From JBBROS01 sp963752225 (lineage in GTDB: Bacteria > Pseudomonadota > Alphaproteobacteria > Acetobacterales > Acetobacteraceae): DNA of 64,000 bases. Shown here one piece after another: positions 54,371 to 62,702 of this stretch (the first letter of the stretch is position 1; each line of letters starts with the position of its first letter). The DNA lies in the NCBI GenBank assembly GCA_963752225.1, contig CAVVXS010000010.1:124001-188000 (forward strand), in the 5' to 3' direction. A model generated the notes under the pieces. That model was not told the origin of the DNA. It searched no databases and saw only the letters and a list, made by a program, of their open reading frames with translations. The position numbers and the translations under genes were made by a program.

Positions 54371-54446
54371 TGGTGGAGCCGAGGGGAATCGAACCCCTGA
54401 CCTCCTGAATGCCATTCAGGCGCTCTCCCAACTGAGCTACGGCCCC
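54371..54446 (-). tRNA. tRNA-Ala (anticodon GGC)
   Basis: The minus strand reads a 76-base cloverleaf from 54446 to 54371 with the CCA end encoded. The acceptor stem GGGGCCG pairs with CGGCTCC and includes the G3-U70 pair that marks tRNA-Ala. The anticodon arm is CCTGA-ATGGCAT-TCAGG, giving GGC. The T arm holds GTTCGATTC. Confidence 0.97.
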
Positions 54447-54498
54447 AGGCGCGGGAGGCGAGCCTATAGCCCCGGCAACCCCTCGCCGCAAGATCAAA

Positions 54499-55155
54499 TC
54501 AGGCCGCGCGCAGCCCCTCGCGCACGGCGAACTCGGCCTGCGTCTTGCTCCGCAGCTCGTCGACCGTGACCCCGGGCGCCATGTCGATCAGCGTCAGCCC
54601 GTCTTGTCCGGGATGGTCCACCTCCAGCACGCAAAGGTCGGTGACGATCAGGCTCACCACCCCTGCCCCGGTGAGCGGCAGGTTGCAGCGCTTGAGGATC
54701 TTGGGCTCGCCGCGCGCCGTGTGCTCCATCAGCACGACGCAGCGCGGCACGCCGGCGACGAGGTCCATGGCGCCGCCCATGCCCTTGACCATCTTGCCGG
54801 GGATCATCCAGTTCGCGAGGTCGCCGTTCTCCGCCACCTGCAGCGCGCCCAGGATGCTGATGGCGATATGGCCGCCGCGGATCATGCCGAAGCTTTGCGC
54901 GCTGTCGAAGATCGAAGTGGTCGGCAGCATCGTCACCGTCTGCTTGCCGGCGTTGATCAGGTCGGCGTCCTCTTCGCCCTCGAACGGGAACGGGCCGATC
55001 CCGAGCATGCCGTTCTCGCTATGCAGCTGCACGCTGATGCCGGGCGGGATGTGGTTGGCGACCAGGGTCGGAATGCCGATCCCGAGGTTCACGTACATGC
55101 CGTCCTGCAGCTCCTGCGCCGCCCGGGCCGCCATCTCGTCGCGCGTCCATGCCAT
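54499..55155 (-). CDS. scoB: 3-oxoacid CoA-transferase, subunit B
   Basis: This 218-residue subunit has the catalytic Glu47 in the HSENGMLG motif and GKQTVTMLPTTSIFDSAQSF. It moves CoA from succinyl-CoA to acetoacetate or another 3-oxoacid, working with subunit A in the cytoplasm. Start at ATG 55155, 11 bp after the A subunit stop. A partner acetyl-CoA acetyltransferase is not in the window. The family also includes acetate CoA-transferases, so the acid is not certain. Confidence 0.94.
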   Translation of the reverse strand: MAWTRDEMAARAAQELQDGMYVNLGIGIPTLVANHIPPGISVQLHSENGMLGIGPFPFEGEEDADLINAGKQTVTMLPTTSIFDSAQSFGMIRGGHIAISILGALQVAENGDLANWMIPGKMVKGMGGAMDLVAGVPRCVVLMEHTARGEPKILKRCNLPLTGAGVVSLIVTDLCVLEVDHPGQDGLTLIDMAPGVTVDELRSKTQAEFAVREGLRAA

Positions 55156-55166
55156 CGTCGTTCTCC

Positions 55167-55913
55167 CTATGCCGGCAGCGATTCGGCGCCGGCGGTCGCC
55201 GCCGGGGTCGCCTCGGCCCGCTTGCGCACGGTGCGCTGCTCGATCCGCTTTTCCGCTGCCGGCACGTGCACCAGCCGCTGCACGAAGATGCCCGGCGTCA
55301 CGATGGCGTCGGGGTCGATCTCGCCGGGCTGCACCAGGTGCTCGACCTCGGCGACCGTCGTCCGGGCCGCGGTCGCCATCGGCGGGTTGAAGTTCCGCGC
55401 CGTGCGCCGGTAGACGAGGTTGCCTTCGGTGTCGCCCTTCCAGGCATGCACGATGGCCAGGTCGGCGAAGATGCCGCGCTCCATAATATAGCGGTGGCCG
55501 TCGAACTCGCGCTCCTCCTTGCCTTCGGCGACCGCGGTGCCGACGCCGGTGCGGGTGAAGAACGCCGGAATGCCGGCGCCGCCGGCACGGATGCGCTCGG
55601 CCAGCGTGCCTTGCGGATTGAACTCGATCTCCAGCTCGCCCGCCAGGAACTGCTTGGCGAAGGTGGCATTCTCGCCGACGTAGCTGCTGATCATCTTCTT
55701 GATCTGCCGGGTCTGCAGCAACAGGCCGAGCCCGGCCTCGTCGATGCCGGCATTGTTGGACACCACGGTCAGGTTCTTCACCCCGCTTTCGCGGATCGCC
55801 AGGATCAGGGCCTCGGGGATGCCGCACAGGCCGAAGCCGCCGGCCAGGATCAGCATGTCGTCGCGCAGCAGCCCGGCCAACGCCGCCGCCGCATCGGGAA
55901 ACACTTTTTTCAT
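55167..55913 (-). CDS. scoA: 3-oxoacid CoA-transferase, subunit A
   Basis: This 248-residue subunit carries the CoA-binding GGFGLCGIPEALI segment and NNAGIDEAGLGLLLQTRQIK, typical of SCOT A chains. FNPQGTLAERIRAGGAGIPA fits as well. The start at ATG 55913 gives the family N-terminus (MKKVFPDAAAA). The last ~20 residues are an Ala/Glu/Lys-rich extension. It is first of the two-gene scoAB unit. Confidence 0.94.
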   Translation of the reverse strand: MKKVFPDAAAALAGLLRDDMLILAGGFGLCGIPEALILAIRESGVKNLTVVSNNAGIDEAGLGLLLQTRQIKKMISSYVGENATFAKQFLAGELEIEFNPQGTLAERIRAGGAGIPAFFTRTGVGTAVAEGKEEREFDGHRYIMERGIFADLAIVHAWKGDTEGNLVYRRTARNFNPPMATAARTTVAEVEHLVQPGEIDPDAIVTPGIFVQRLVHVPAAEKRIEQRTVRKRAEATPAATAGAESLPA

Positions 55914-55974
55914 GGTCGCATCCGTCCCGTCGTTCTCGGCACACCATCGCACAGCCGGGCGCCGGCGGAAAAGT

Positions 55975-56574
55975 CTAGGCCGGCAACACCCCGTGCTGCC
56001 GGAGGAAACCCAGCAGTGGCAGCAGCGGCAACCCGAGGATGGCGGCGAATTCGCCCTCGACCCGGTCGAACAACTGCACGCCCGGCCCTTCCAGGCGATA
56101 GCCGCCCACGCTTTCGGTCACACGCTCCCCCTCGAGGCCGAGATAAGCGTCCAGGAATTCGTCGGAAAACGCGCGCATGGCGAGCCTCGGCCGGGCCACG
56201 TGATGCCAGATCTCGGCGCCGTCCTTCATGCAGACGACCGCGGTGACCAGCTCGTGCGTCCGTCCGCGCAGCAGCAGCAATTGCCGCCTGGCCGCCTCGA
56301 TGCTGTCCGGCTTATCGAACCACGCATCACCGCACACCAGCAACTGGTCGGCGCCGACCACCACTTGGCCCGGCGCCCGCACCCGCTCGGCCTTCATCCC
56401 GGCCAGCGCCAAGGCCACGTCGTCTGGCCCGGCATCTTCCGCCCGCCCCGCCGCCTTGACCGCCGCCTCGTCTATCCGCGCCGGCCGCGCCTCGAACGCC
56501 ACCCCGGCGCCGCGCAGCAGGTCCGCCCGCGCCGCCGACTGGCTTGCCAGGATCACGGGCGTTCCCGGCAGCAC
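55975..56574 (-). CDS. maf: Maf family nucleotide pyrophosphatase
   Basis: This 199-residue protein fits the Maf fold: ILASQSAARADLL at the start (the usual SxSPRR is SQSAAR) and VVVGADQLLVCGDAWFDKP with the catalytic Asp. Maf proteins hydrolyse non-canonical or modified NTPs. The GTG at 56574 was taken as start; it lies 8 bp after the ppsR stop, so the two are co-transcribed. A second Maf gene of the standard GADTVV type would be expected elsewhere. Confidence 0.9.
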   Translation of the reverse strand: MLPGTPVILASQSAARADLLRGAGVAFEARPARIDEAAVKAAGRAEDAGPDDVALALAGMKAERVRAPGQVVVGADQLLVCGDAWFDKPDSIEAARRQLLLLRGRTHELVTAVVCMKDGAEIWHHVARPRLAMRAFSDEFLDAYLGLEGERVTESVGGYRLEGPGVQLFDRVEGEFAAILGLPLLPLLGFLRQHGVLPA

Positions 56575-56582
56575 GGCCTCGC

Positions 56583-57488
56583 TCAGGACGGCGCCGGCGT
56601 TGCGACGGCCGCCGCGTCGGCGAGCTTTGCCTCGTGCGCCACCCGGCGGCGCCGGTCGTGCCAGGCGTCGACCAATTGCAGCACGGTCGCCGCCGTTTCC
56701 TCGATCGAGCGCCGGGTCACGTCGATCACCGGCCAGCCGCGCCGGGCGCAAAGCCGCCGCGCCCACAGCAGCTCCGCCTTGACCGCGTCCACGTCCACGT
56801 AATCCGTCTGCTCGTTGCGGATGCGCCCGGTCTCGGTGCCGGCGGCGATCAGCTTCAACCGGTGCCGGCGGATCTCGATCAGCGCATGCGGATCGAGCGT
56901 CAGCCCGACCACCGGGCAGACCGGCTCCGCGAGGCCCGGCGGGTCCGGCGTGCCCGGCACCAGCGGCACGTTGGCCGCTTTCACGCCCCGGTTGGCGAGA
57001 TAGAACGAGGTCGGCGTCTTGCTGCTGCGGCTTACTCCCACCAGCACCACGTCGGCCTCGGCAATCCCCGCCTGCGCCTGACCGTCGTCATGCGCCAGCA
57101 CGTAGTGCATGGCATCGATCCGCCTGAAATAATCGGCGTCGAGCACGTATTGCCGCCCGGGCCGGCTCTGCGCCTGCTCCCCGCTCTGCTCCTGCAGCAG
57201 CGCCATCACCGGATCGAGCACGTTGACCACGCTCACGCCCAGCCGCGCGCAGGTCGTCTCGAGGTCGTTGCGCAGCGCTTTGTCGATCACCGTCGACAGC
57301 ACCGGTCCCGGGTCGGCCTCGATCCCCTCGAGCACGCGGTGCAGTTGGAACCGGGTGCGGATCAGGCTCCATCGGTGATACGCGATCGACACGTGCTCGA
57401 ACTGCGACACGGTCGCGCGGGCGATGCTGTTCAGCGTCTCCCCTGTCGCGTCGGACACCAGGTGCAGGTTCAGCCGGGGCGTTTCCAT
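56583..57488 (-). CDS. ppsR: PEP synthase/PPDK regulatory kinase-pyrophosphorylase
   Basis: This 301-residue protein (DUF299) has the P-loop GVSRSSKTPTS and NLHLVSDATGETL at the N-terminus. It regulates PEP synthetase or pyruvate phosphate dikinase by ADP-dependent phosphorylation and Pi-dependent removal. The C-terminal Lys/Arg-rich part continues beyond the usual ~275 residues. Its ortholog (RP001 in Rickettsia) neighbours the replication origin and hemE in alphaproteobacteria, which matters for the next feature. Confidence 0.92.
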   Translation of the reverse strand: METPRLNLHLVSDATGETLNSIARATVSQFEHVSIAYHRWSLIRTRFQLHRVLEGIEADPGPVLSTVIDKALRNDLETTCARLGVSVVNVLDPVMALLQEQSGEQAQSRPGRQYVLDADYFRRIDAMHYVLAHDDGQAQAGIAEADVVLVGVSRSSKTPTSFYLANRGVKAANVPLVPGTPDPPGLAEPVCPVVGLTLDPHALIEIRRHRLKLIAAGTETGRIRNEQTDYVDVDAVKAELLWARRLCARRGWPVIDVTRRSIEETAATVLQLVDAWHDRRRRVAHEAKLADAAAVATPAPS

Positions 57489-57760
57489 AGAAGCGAGGAT
57501 AACGGGGATAACCGGCTTGCGGCAGTCCCATCTGCAGCCTCGACCCCGGGTGCGGGGATAAGCGCCGCGTCCTGGCGAACACGGGACAAACTCCGGCGAC
57601 GGTCGGCAGGCTGCCGGGACAATCCCCGGCCACCCTGTTTTAACAAGGGCTTGGCTGGAGGCACGCCTGTGGAGAAGGCCGGGACAGGAGTTGAGAGTCC
57701 GGGTACCCCTTTGTCCACAGGGCCTATTGACCACTCCAAAAGGAGTCTAAGACTCATAGA
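57489..57760. other. Candidate chromosomal replication origin (oriC) between ppsR and hemE
   Basis: This 272-bp divergent gap occupies the place of the Caulobacter origin (between RP001/DUF299 and hemE). It contains six TTRTCC DnaA-box cores: on the minus strand at 57497-57502, 57506-57511, 57556-57561, 57584-57589 and 57617-57622, and on the plus strand at 57711-57716, where the full box is TTGTCCACA (57711-57719). TGTGGAGAA (57668-57676) is one mismatch from a box. GTTTTAACAAG near 57637 is the only AT-rich stretch. GANTC sites lie at 57695-57699, 57743-57747 and 57751-57755; the last two form GAGTC-TAA-GACTC. The hemE promoter must be in the same segment. Confidence 0.7.
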
Positions 57761-58801
57761 ATGGATAGAAGCTCCGCTGCCAAACCCCTGCTCCGCGTGC
57801 TGGCTGGCGAGGCGGTCTGGCCGCCCCCGGTATGGCTGATGCGCCAAGCCGGGCGTTACCTGCCGGAGTATCGCGAGGTACGTGGCCGCGCCGGCGACTT
57901 CATCAGCCTGTGCACCACCCCGGCCCTGGCGGCCGAGGTCACGCTGCAGCCGATCCGCCGCTACGGCTTTGACGCGGCCATCCTGTTCAGCGATATCCTC
58001 ATCGTCCCTTGGGCGCTCGGCCAAGGCCTCGCCTTCAAGGAGGGCGAAGGGCCGGTGCTGCCGCCGATCCGCGACGCGGCCGGCGTGGCATCGCTCGACC
58101 TGGCCCGCCTGCCCGCCGCGGTGGCGCCGATCCTGGAAACGGTGTCGCGCACCCGCGCCGGGTTGCCGCCCGAGACCACCATGATCGGCTTCGCCGGCAG
58201 CCCTTTCACCGTCGCCTGCTATATGGTGGAGGGCGGCGGCTCGAAGGAATTCGCCAACATCCGCGGCATGGCGCACGCGCAGCCGGCAGTGATGGACGCG
58301 CTGGTCGCGACGCTGGTGGACGCCACCGTCACCTACCTTTCGGCCCAGGTCGGGGCTGGCGCCGAGGTGCTGATGCTGTTCGACAGCTGGGCGGGCGTGC
58401 TGTCGCCGGCGCTGTTCCGCCGCCTAGTGGTCGCGCCGACGGCGGCGATCGTCGCCCGGCTTAACGCGCTGCACCCCGGCATCCCGATCATCGGGTTTCC
58501 CCGGCTGGCCGGGGTGCTGGTCGGCGAATACGCCGCCCGCACCGGGGTCAACGCGGTGGCGCTCGACACCGGCGCCGACCTCGCGCTGGCGCAGACGCTG
58601 ATCCCGGCCGGGCTTGCCACGCAAGGCAACATGGACCCGCTGGCGCTGGTGGCCGGCGGCGAGGCCCTGCGCACCGAGGCGGCCGGCGTGCTCGAGGCGG
58701 TCCGCGGCCGGCCGCACATCTTCAACCTTGGCCATGGCATCGTGCCGCAAACGCCGCCGGCCAACGTCGCCGCCTTGCTGGAGCAGATCCGTGCCGCTTG
58801 A
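57761..58801 (+). CDS. hemE: Uroporphyrinogen decarboxylase
   Basis: This 346-residue enzyme removes four carboxyl groups from uroporphyrinogen III to give coproporphyrinogen III in heme synthesis. The N-terminal signature PPVWLMRQAGRYLPEYRE (with substrate-binding Arg28 and Arg32) and AILFSDILIVPWALGQGL with the catalytic Asp are intact. FNLGHGI is near the C-terminus. An AGGAG lies 15 bases upstream of ATG 57761. It is the first of a plus-strand run to hemJ, transcribed away from the putative origin. Confidence 0.97.
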   Translation: MDRSSAAKPLLRVLAGEAVWPPPVWLMRQAGRYLPEYREVRGRAGDFISLCTTPALAAEVTLQPIRRYGFDAAILFSDILIVPWALGQGLAFKEGEGPVLPPIRDAAGVASLDLARLPAAVAPILETVSRTRAGLPPETTMIGFAGSPFTVACYMVEGGGSKEFANIRGMAHAQPAVMDALVATLVDATVTYLSAQVGAGAEVLMLFDSWAGVLSPALFRRLVVAPTAAIVARLNALHPGIPIIGFPRLAGVLVGEYAARTGVNAVALDTGADLALAQTLIPAGLATQGNMDPLALVAGGEALRTEAAGVLEAVRGRPHIFNLGHGIVPQTPPANVAALLEQIRAA

Positions 58802-58832
58802 CGACCGGTTGCCGCGGGCCAACTTGCCTCGA

Positions 58833-59963
58833 ATGCCCCGCCCCGTCCCTGAACAGCGAAAGATCGCCGTCGTCCTGTTCAACCTGGGCGGGCCGGATCA
58901 GCCTTCTTCGATCAAGCCGTTCCTGGTCAACCTGTTCAAGGACCCGGCCATCCTCCGCGTGCCGTTCTTTGTGCGGCCGTTCCTTGCCCGCCTGATCGCC
59001 CGGCTGCGGGTCAAGGCGGCCACCGCCAACTACGAGATCCTCGGCGGCAAGAGCCCGCTGCTGGAGCTGACCCAGGATCAGGCTCGCGCGCTCGAAGCCG
59101 CGGTCGCCGAAACCCGTCCCGACCACGACGTGCGCTGCTTCGTCGCCATGCGCTATTGGCACCCGTTCAGCCTGGAGGCGGCGCGCGCGGTCAAGGCGTG
59201 GAACCCGGACGAGGTGGTGCTGGTCCCGCTCTACCCGCACTTCTCCACCACCACCACCGGCAGCAGCTTGACCGCCTGGCGTGAGGCCGCGGCGAAGGCC
59301 GGGCTGGTCGCGCCGGTGACGACGCTGTGCTGCTACCATTCCGATCCGGGCTTCCTACGCGCGACCGCGGCGATCGTCCGCCGCAGCTACGAGGCTGCTC
59401 GCGCGGCGCTGCCGGCCACGACCGGGCTGCGTGTCCTGTTCTCGGCGCACGGCCTGCCGGAGGTGATCGTCAAGGCGGGCGACCCCTATCAGTTCCAGGT
59501 CGAGCGGACCGTCGCCGGCGTGGTCCGCTTGCTTGGGATCGAAAACCTCGACTTCGCCACCTGCTACCAATCGCGTGCGACCCCGCAGAAATGGATCGAC
59601 CCCAGCACCGAATTCGAGATCGAGCGTGCCGCGCACGACAAGGTCGCCGTTCTGGTGGTTCCGATCGCCTTCGTCTCGGAGCACTCGGAAACGCTTGTCG
59701 AGCTCGACGTCGAGTATCGCGAGCTTGCGGAAAAGGAAGGCGTCCCCGGCTACTTCCGGGCTCCGGCACAGAACAGCGACGCCGGGTTCATCGCCGCCCT
59801 GGCCGAGCTGGTAGAGGCGTCGAGCGGCCGCGGCCCCGGCCTGTGCAGCTTCGTCGGCGGCCGCACCTGTCCGAAGCCGTTCGGCGACTGCCCGCATGCG
59901 CGCGCCGGCGCCGCCCAGCCGGTCGCGCCCACGATCGCCGCACCGGTCAAGGAGCTGGCCTAA
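58833..59963 (+). CDS. hemH: Ferrochelatase
   Basis: This 376-residue enzyme inserts iron into protoporphyrin IX, the last step of heme synthesis. The catalytic His is in VLFSAHGLPE and the Glu in SEHSETLVELD. NLGGPDQPSSIKPFLVNLF is the family start. The C-terminal CSFVGGRTCPKPFGDCPHA is a Cys-rich tail: four Cys that could hold an iron-sulfur centre, as in some bacterial and animal ferrochelatases. ATG 58833 gives the usual start; an in-frame GTG at 58791 overlapping hemE is an alternative. Confidence 0.95.
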   Translation: MPRPVPEQRKIAVVLFNLGGPDQPSSIKPFLVNLFKDPAILRVPFFVRPFLARLIARLRVKAATANYEILGGKSPLLELTQDQARALEAAVAETRPDHDVRCFVAMRYWHPFSLEAARAVKAWNPDEVVLVPLYPHFSTTTTGSSLTAWREAAAKAGLVAPVTTLCCYHSDPGFLRATAAIVRRSYEAARAALPATTGLRVLFSAHGLPEVIVKAGDPYQFQVERTVAGVVRLLGIENLDFATCYQSRATPQKWIDPSTEFEIERAAHDKVAVLVVPIAFVSEHSETLVELDVEYRELAEKEGVPGYFRAPAQNSDAGFIAALAELVEASSGRGPGLCSFVGGRTCPKPFGDCPHARAGAAQPVAPTIAAPVKELA

Positions 59964-59981
59964 CCGCCCCAATCGCCCCGA

Positions 59982-60009
59982 CGTCGTCCCCGGGCTTGAC
60001 CCGGCGACC
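59982..60009. repeat. Alphaproteobacterial palindromic repeat
   Basis: CGTCGTCCCCGGGCTTGACC followed by CGGCGACC is an imperfect palindrome of a type repeated many times in alphaproteobacterial genomes. It sits in the 111-bp gap between hemH and the HAD gene. No second copy is recognised in this window. Confidence 0.5.
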
Positions 60010-60074
60010 TCTCCCCCGCAGAGAACGCCGGCGGCGCGGTTCGGACGATCGGGCCCGAGACCGCAAGGACGCGC

Positions 60075-60761
60075 ATGACCCCCGACCCTCTGTGTTCCGA
60101 ACCCCTCCGCCTCGTGATCTTCGACTGCGATGGCGTGCTGGTCGACAGCGAAGGCCCGAGCAACCGGGTCGTGGCGATCGAGATCAGCAAGCTCGGCTGG
60201 CCGATGACCGAGGCGGAAAGCACCGCTCTGTTCGTCGGCCACCGCCTGTCCGATATCCCGCCGGTGGTCGAGGCCCGGCTCGGCCGTCCCGTGCCCGACG
60301 GCTGGGTCGAGCACTTGCGGCAGCGCCTGATCGCCGCGTTCGACACGCTCGAAACCATTCCCGGCGCTGCGGACGCCCTGCGCGCCGCCGGCGCCCTCGG
60401 CCTGCCTTACCGGGTCGCCAGCAACTCCTCCCATGAGGAGATGGACGTGAAGTTCCGCCACACCGGCCTCGCGCGGCTGATCGCCGGGCGGCAGCACAGC
60501 GCTCGTGACGTGCCGCGCGGCAAGCCATTCCCGGACGTGTTCCTCGCCGCCGCCGCGGCCGAAGGCGTGCCGCCCGCCGCCTGCCTGGTGGTGGAGGACA
60601 GCGTGCCGGGGGTGAAGGCCGCGGTTGCGGCCGGCATGGCGGTGGTCGGCCTCGACCCGCATGGCGACGGCTCGGCCTTGCGGGCAGCCGGCGCCACGCC
60701 GATCCGGGCGCTGGCCGAGCTGGCGCCGATCCTGCGGACCGCCATGCAACGGGCCGCATGA
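60075..60761 (+). CDS. HAD-superfamily phosphatase, subfamily IA
   Basis: This 228-residue protein has motif I FDCDGVLVDSE, motif II Ser in VASNSS and motif III KPFPDVF with VVEDSVPG. It resembles beta-phosphoglucomutase/phosphoglycolate phosphatase-type HAD enzymes with a helical cap. The substrate is unknown. It lies between hemH and hemJ, and its stop overlaps the hemJ start (ATGA), so it is translated with hemJ. A role in heme synthesis is not known. Confidence 0.9.
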   Translation: MTPDPLCSEPLRLVIFDCDGVLVDSEGPSNRVVAIEISKLGWPMTEAESTALFVGHRLSDIPPVVEARLGRPVPDGWVEHLRQRLIAAFDTLETIPGAADALRAAGALGLPYRVASNSSHEEMDVKFRHTGLARLIAGRQHSARDVPRGKPFPDVFLAAAAAEGVPPAACLVVEDSVPGVKAAVAAGMAVVGLDPHGDGSALRAAGATPIRALAELAPILRTAMQRAA

Positions 60762-61213
60762 CCCTTCCCTGGCTCGTCTCCGTCTATCCTTGGGTGAAGT
60801 CGTTCCACGTCATCGCGGTCATCGCCTGGATGGCGGGCATCTTCTACCTGCCCCGCCTCTACGTGTACCACTGCAGCCTGGCCCGCGGCTCGACCGAGAG
60901 CGAGCGGTTCAAGGTGATGGAACGGCGGCTGCTGAAGCAGATCATGCATCCGGCGATGATCGCCACCTGGACGTTCGGCGCGCTGCTGGTGCTGACGCCC
61001 GGCGTCGTGGATTGGACGCACTTCAACTGGTGGCACGTGAAGTTCCTTATGGTGATCCTGATGACGGGGTTCCAGGGCGCGGCCGGCAAGTGGCGCCGCC
61101 AGTTCCTCGAGGACCGCAACCAGAAGCCGGAACGGTTTTATCGCATCGCCAACGAGGTGCCGACGGTGCTGCTCGCCATCATCGTCATCATGGTGATCGC
61201 GAAGCCGTTTTGA
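60758..61213 (+). CDS. hemJ: Protoporphyrinogen oxidase HemJ
   Basis: This 151-residue membrane protein has four hydrophobic segments and the family marks WVKSFHVIAVIAWMAGIFYL (with the conserved His) and ERRLLKQIMHPAMIATW. HemJ oxidises protoporphyrinogen IX and binds heme itself. Length is typical. The gene's 3' end overlaps the convergent sorbosone-dehydrogenase-like gene by 26 bp. With hemE and hemH it supplies the terminal heme steps except coproporphyrinogen oxidase. Confidence 0.95.
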   Translation: MTLPWLVSVYPWVKSFHVIAVIAWMAGIFYLPRLYVYHCSLARGSTESERFKVMERRLLKQIMHPAMIATWTFGALLVLTPGVVDWTHFNWWHVKFLMVILMTGFQGAAGKWRRQFLEDRNQKPERFYRIANEVPTVLLAIIVIMVIAKPF

Positions 61214-62540
61214 GCGGCGCGGCCGGACCGGTCACCTTCCAGACCGTGTTGCCGACGTCGTCGGCCACCAGCAAGGCGCCGCTCCGGTCTACCGCCACGC
61301 CCACCGGCCGTCCCCGTGCCCGCCCGGCCCCATCGAGGAAGCCGGTCAGCACCTCGACCGGCGCTCCCGCGGGCCGCCCGCCGGCGAAGGGCACGAAGAT
61401 CACCCGGTAGCCGCTGCGCGGCTGGCGGTTCCACGAGCCGTGCTGGCCGACGAACACCCCGTGCGCGAACGCAGGTGACAACGGCTCCGGCCCCGAGAAG
61501 GCCAGGCCCAACGACGCCGTGTGCGCCCCGAGCGCGTAGTCGGGCGCCACCGCGCGCGCCACCAGGGCAGGGTTGGGCGGCTTCACCCGCGTGTCGACGT
61601 GCTGCCCGTAGTAGCTGAACGGCCAGCCATAAAACGCGCCGTCCCGGACCGCTGTCATGTAGTCTGGCACGAGGTCGCTGCCGATCTCGTCGCGTTCGTT
61701 CACCGCCACCCACAGCGCGCCGGTCTGCTTCTCCCACGCCATGCCGACCGGATTGCGCAGCCCGCTCGCGAAGATGCGATGTTGCCCGGTGGTAGCGTCG
61801 ACCTGCCAGACCGCCGCGCGCCCGTCCTCGGCCGCAAGCCCGTTCTCGGCTGCGTTGCTGTTCGACCCGACGCTCACATACAGCGTGCGGCCGTCCGCGG
61901 CGGCCACCACGTTCTTGGTCCAATGATGGTTGATTGGCCCCGCCGGCAGGTCGCAGATCTTGTCCCCGGCCGCCGCGATCGTCGTTTGCCCGGGCCGGTA
62001 CGGGAAGCGCAGCAGCGCGTCGGTGTCGGCGACGTACAGCCCATCGCCGGCCAGCGCCATCCCGAACAGCGAATGCAAGCCCTCCAAGAACACGTGCCGC
62101 TCGACGCCGCCTTGGCCGTCCTCGCGCAGCAGGGTGATGCGGTCGGCGCTCGGCGTCCCGGCCCCTGCGGAGGCCATGATCATCCGCTGCACCATCCCGC
62201 GCGCACCACTGGCATCGGCGGGCCGAACCGGGGCGTTCGTTTCGGCGACCAGGATGTCGCCGTTGGGCAGCACCGCAAGCCAGCGCGGATGGTCCAGCCC
62301 GCGGGCCAGCGCCGTCACCCGCAACCCCGGCGCCGGCGTCGGCGTGGCGCCCGCCGGCCACGCCGCAGCGGGGGCGATGTTCAGGGTCGGCAGCAAGGTG
62401 GCGTGCGGCGGCGGCAACACCGGGTCCGGCCCGATCCCGGCTTCGAGCGGCAAGGTGGCACGGTCGCCGCACCCGGCCAGCAGCCCGGGGATGACGGCGG
62501 CCATGCCGAACAGAAATCGCCTGCGCAGGTCGTTTGGCAA
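61188..62540 (-). CDS. Sorbosone/glucose dehydrogenase-like lipoprotein (PQQ-type propeller)
   Basis: This 450-residue protein starts (TTG at 62540) with a lipoprotein signal, MPNDLRRRFLFGMAAVIPGL followed by LAGC. The mature part is a six-bladed propeller of the soluble glucose/L-sorbosone dehydrogenase family: LPNGDILVAETNA, GLRNPVGMAW, FVGQHGSWNRQPRSGY and DRSGALLVADDVGN. PQQ would be the expected cofactor. The substrate is not certain; many family members are aldose or unknown dehydrogenases. It lies opposite to hemJ and divergent from the YdcF gene. Confidence 0.85.
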   Translation of the reverse strand: MPNDLRRRFLFGMAAVIPGLLAGCGDRATLPLEAGIGPDPVLPPPHATLLPTLNIAPAAAWPAGATPTPAPGLRVTALARGLDHPRWLAVLPNGDILVAETNAPVRPADASGARGMVQRMIMASAGAGTPSADRITLLREDGQGGVERHVFLEGLHSLFGMALAGDGLYVADTDALLRFPYRPGQTTIAAAGDKICDLPAGPINHHWTKNVVAAADGRTLYVSVGSNSNAAENGLAAEDGRAAVWQVDATTGQHRIFASGLRNPVGMAWEKQTGALWVAVNERDEIGSDLVPDYMTAVRDGAFYGWPFSYYGQHVDTRVKPPNPALVARAVAPDYALGAHTASLGLAFSGPEPLSPAFAHGVFVGQHGSWNRQPRSGYRVIFVPFAGGRPAGAPVEVLTGFLDGAGRARGRPVGVAVDRSGALLVADDVGNTVWKVTGPAAPLKTASRSP

Positions 62541-62702
62541 ATGGCTTCCCCCGGCCGCGGGCGACGATGCCCTTGCGGCCGGCTTGGTAGCGCGTGAACC
62601 CGGCCTTCCGTTCCGCGGCCGGATACGCTGGCGCGCATCCCTCCCGCCGGTTAATCACCGTGTGGCCGGGTACTTTCGCTTCGGCGCCTGTGCGGAGTTC
62701 CG

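Noticed and set aside
58791..59963. GTG start for hemH overlapping hemE by 11 bp.
   Set aside because: It adds a 14-residue extension not typical for the family; ATG 58833 is preferred, though coupling by the GTG cannot be ruled out.
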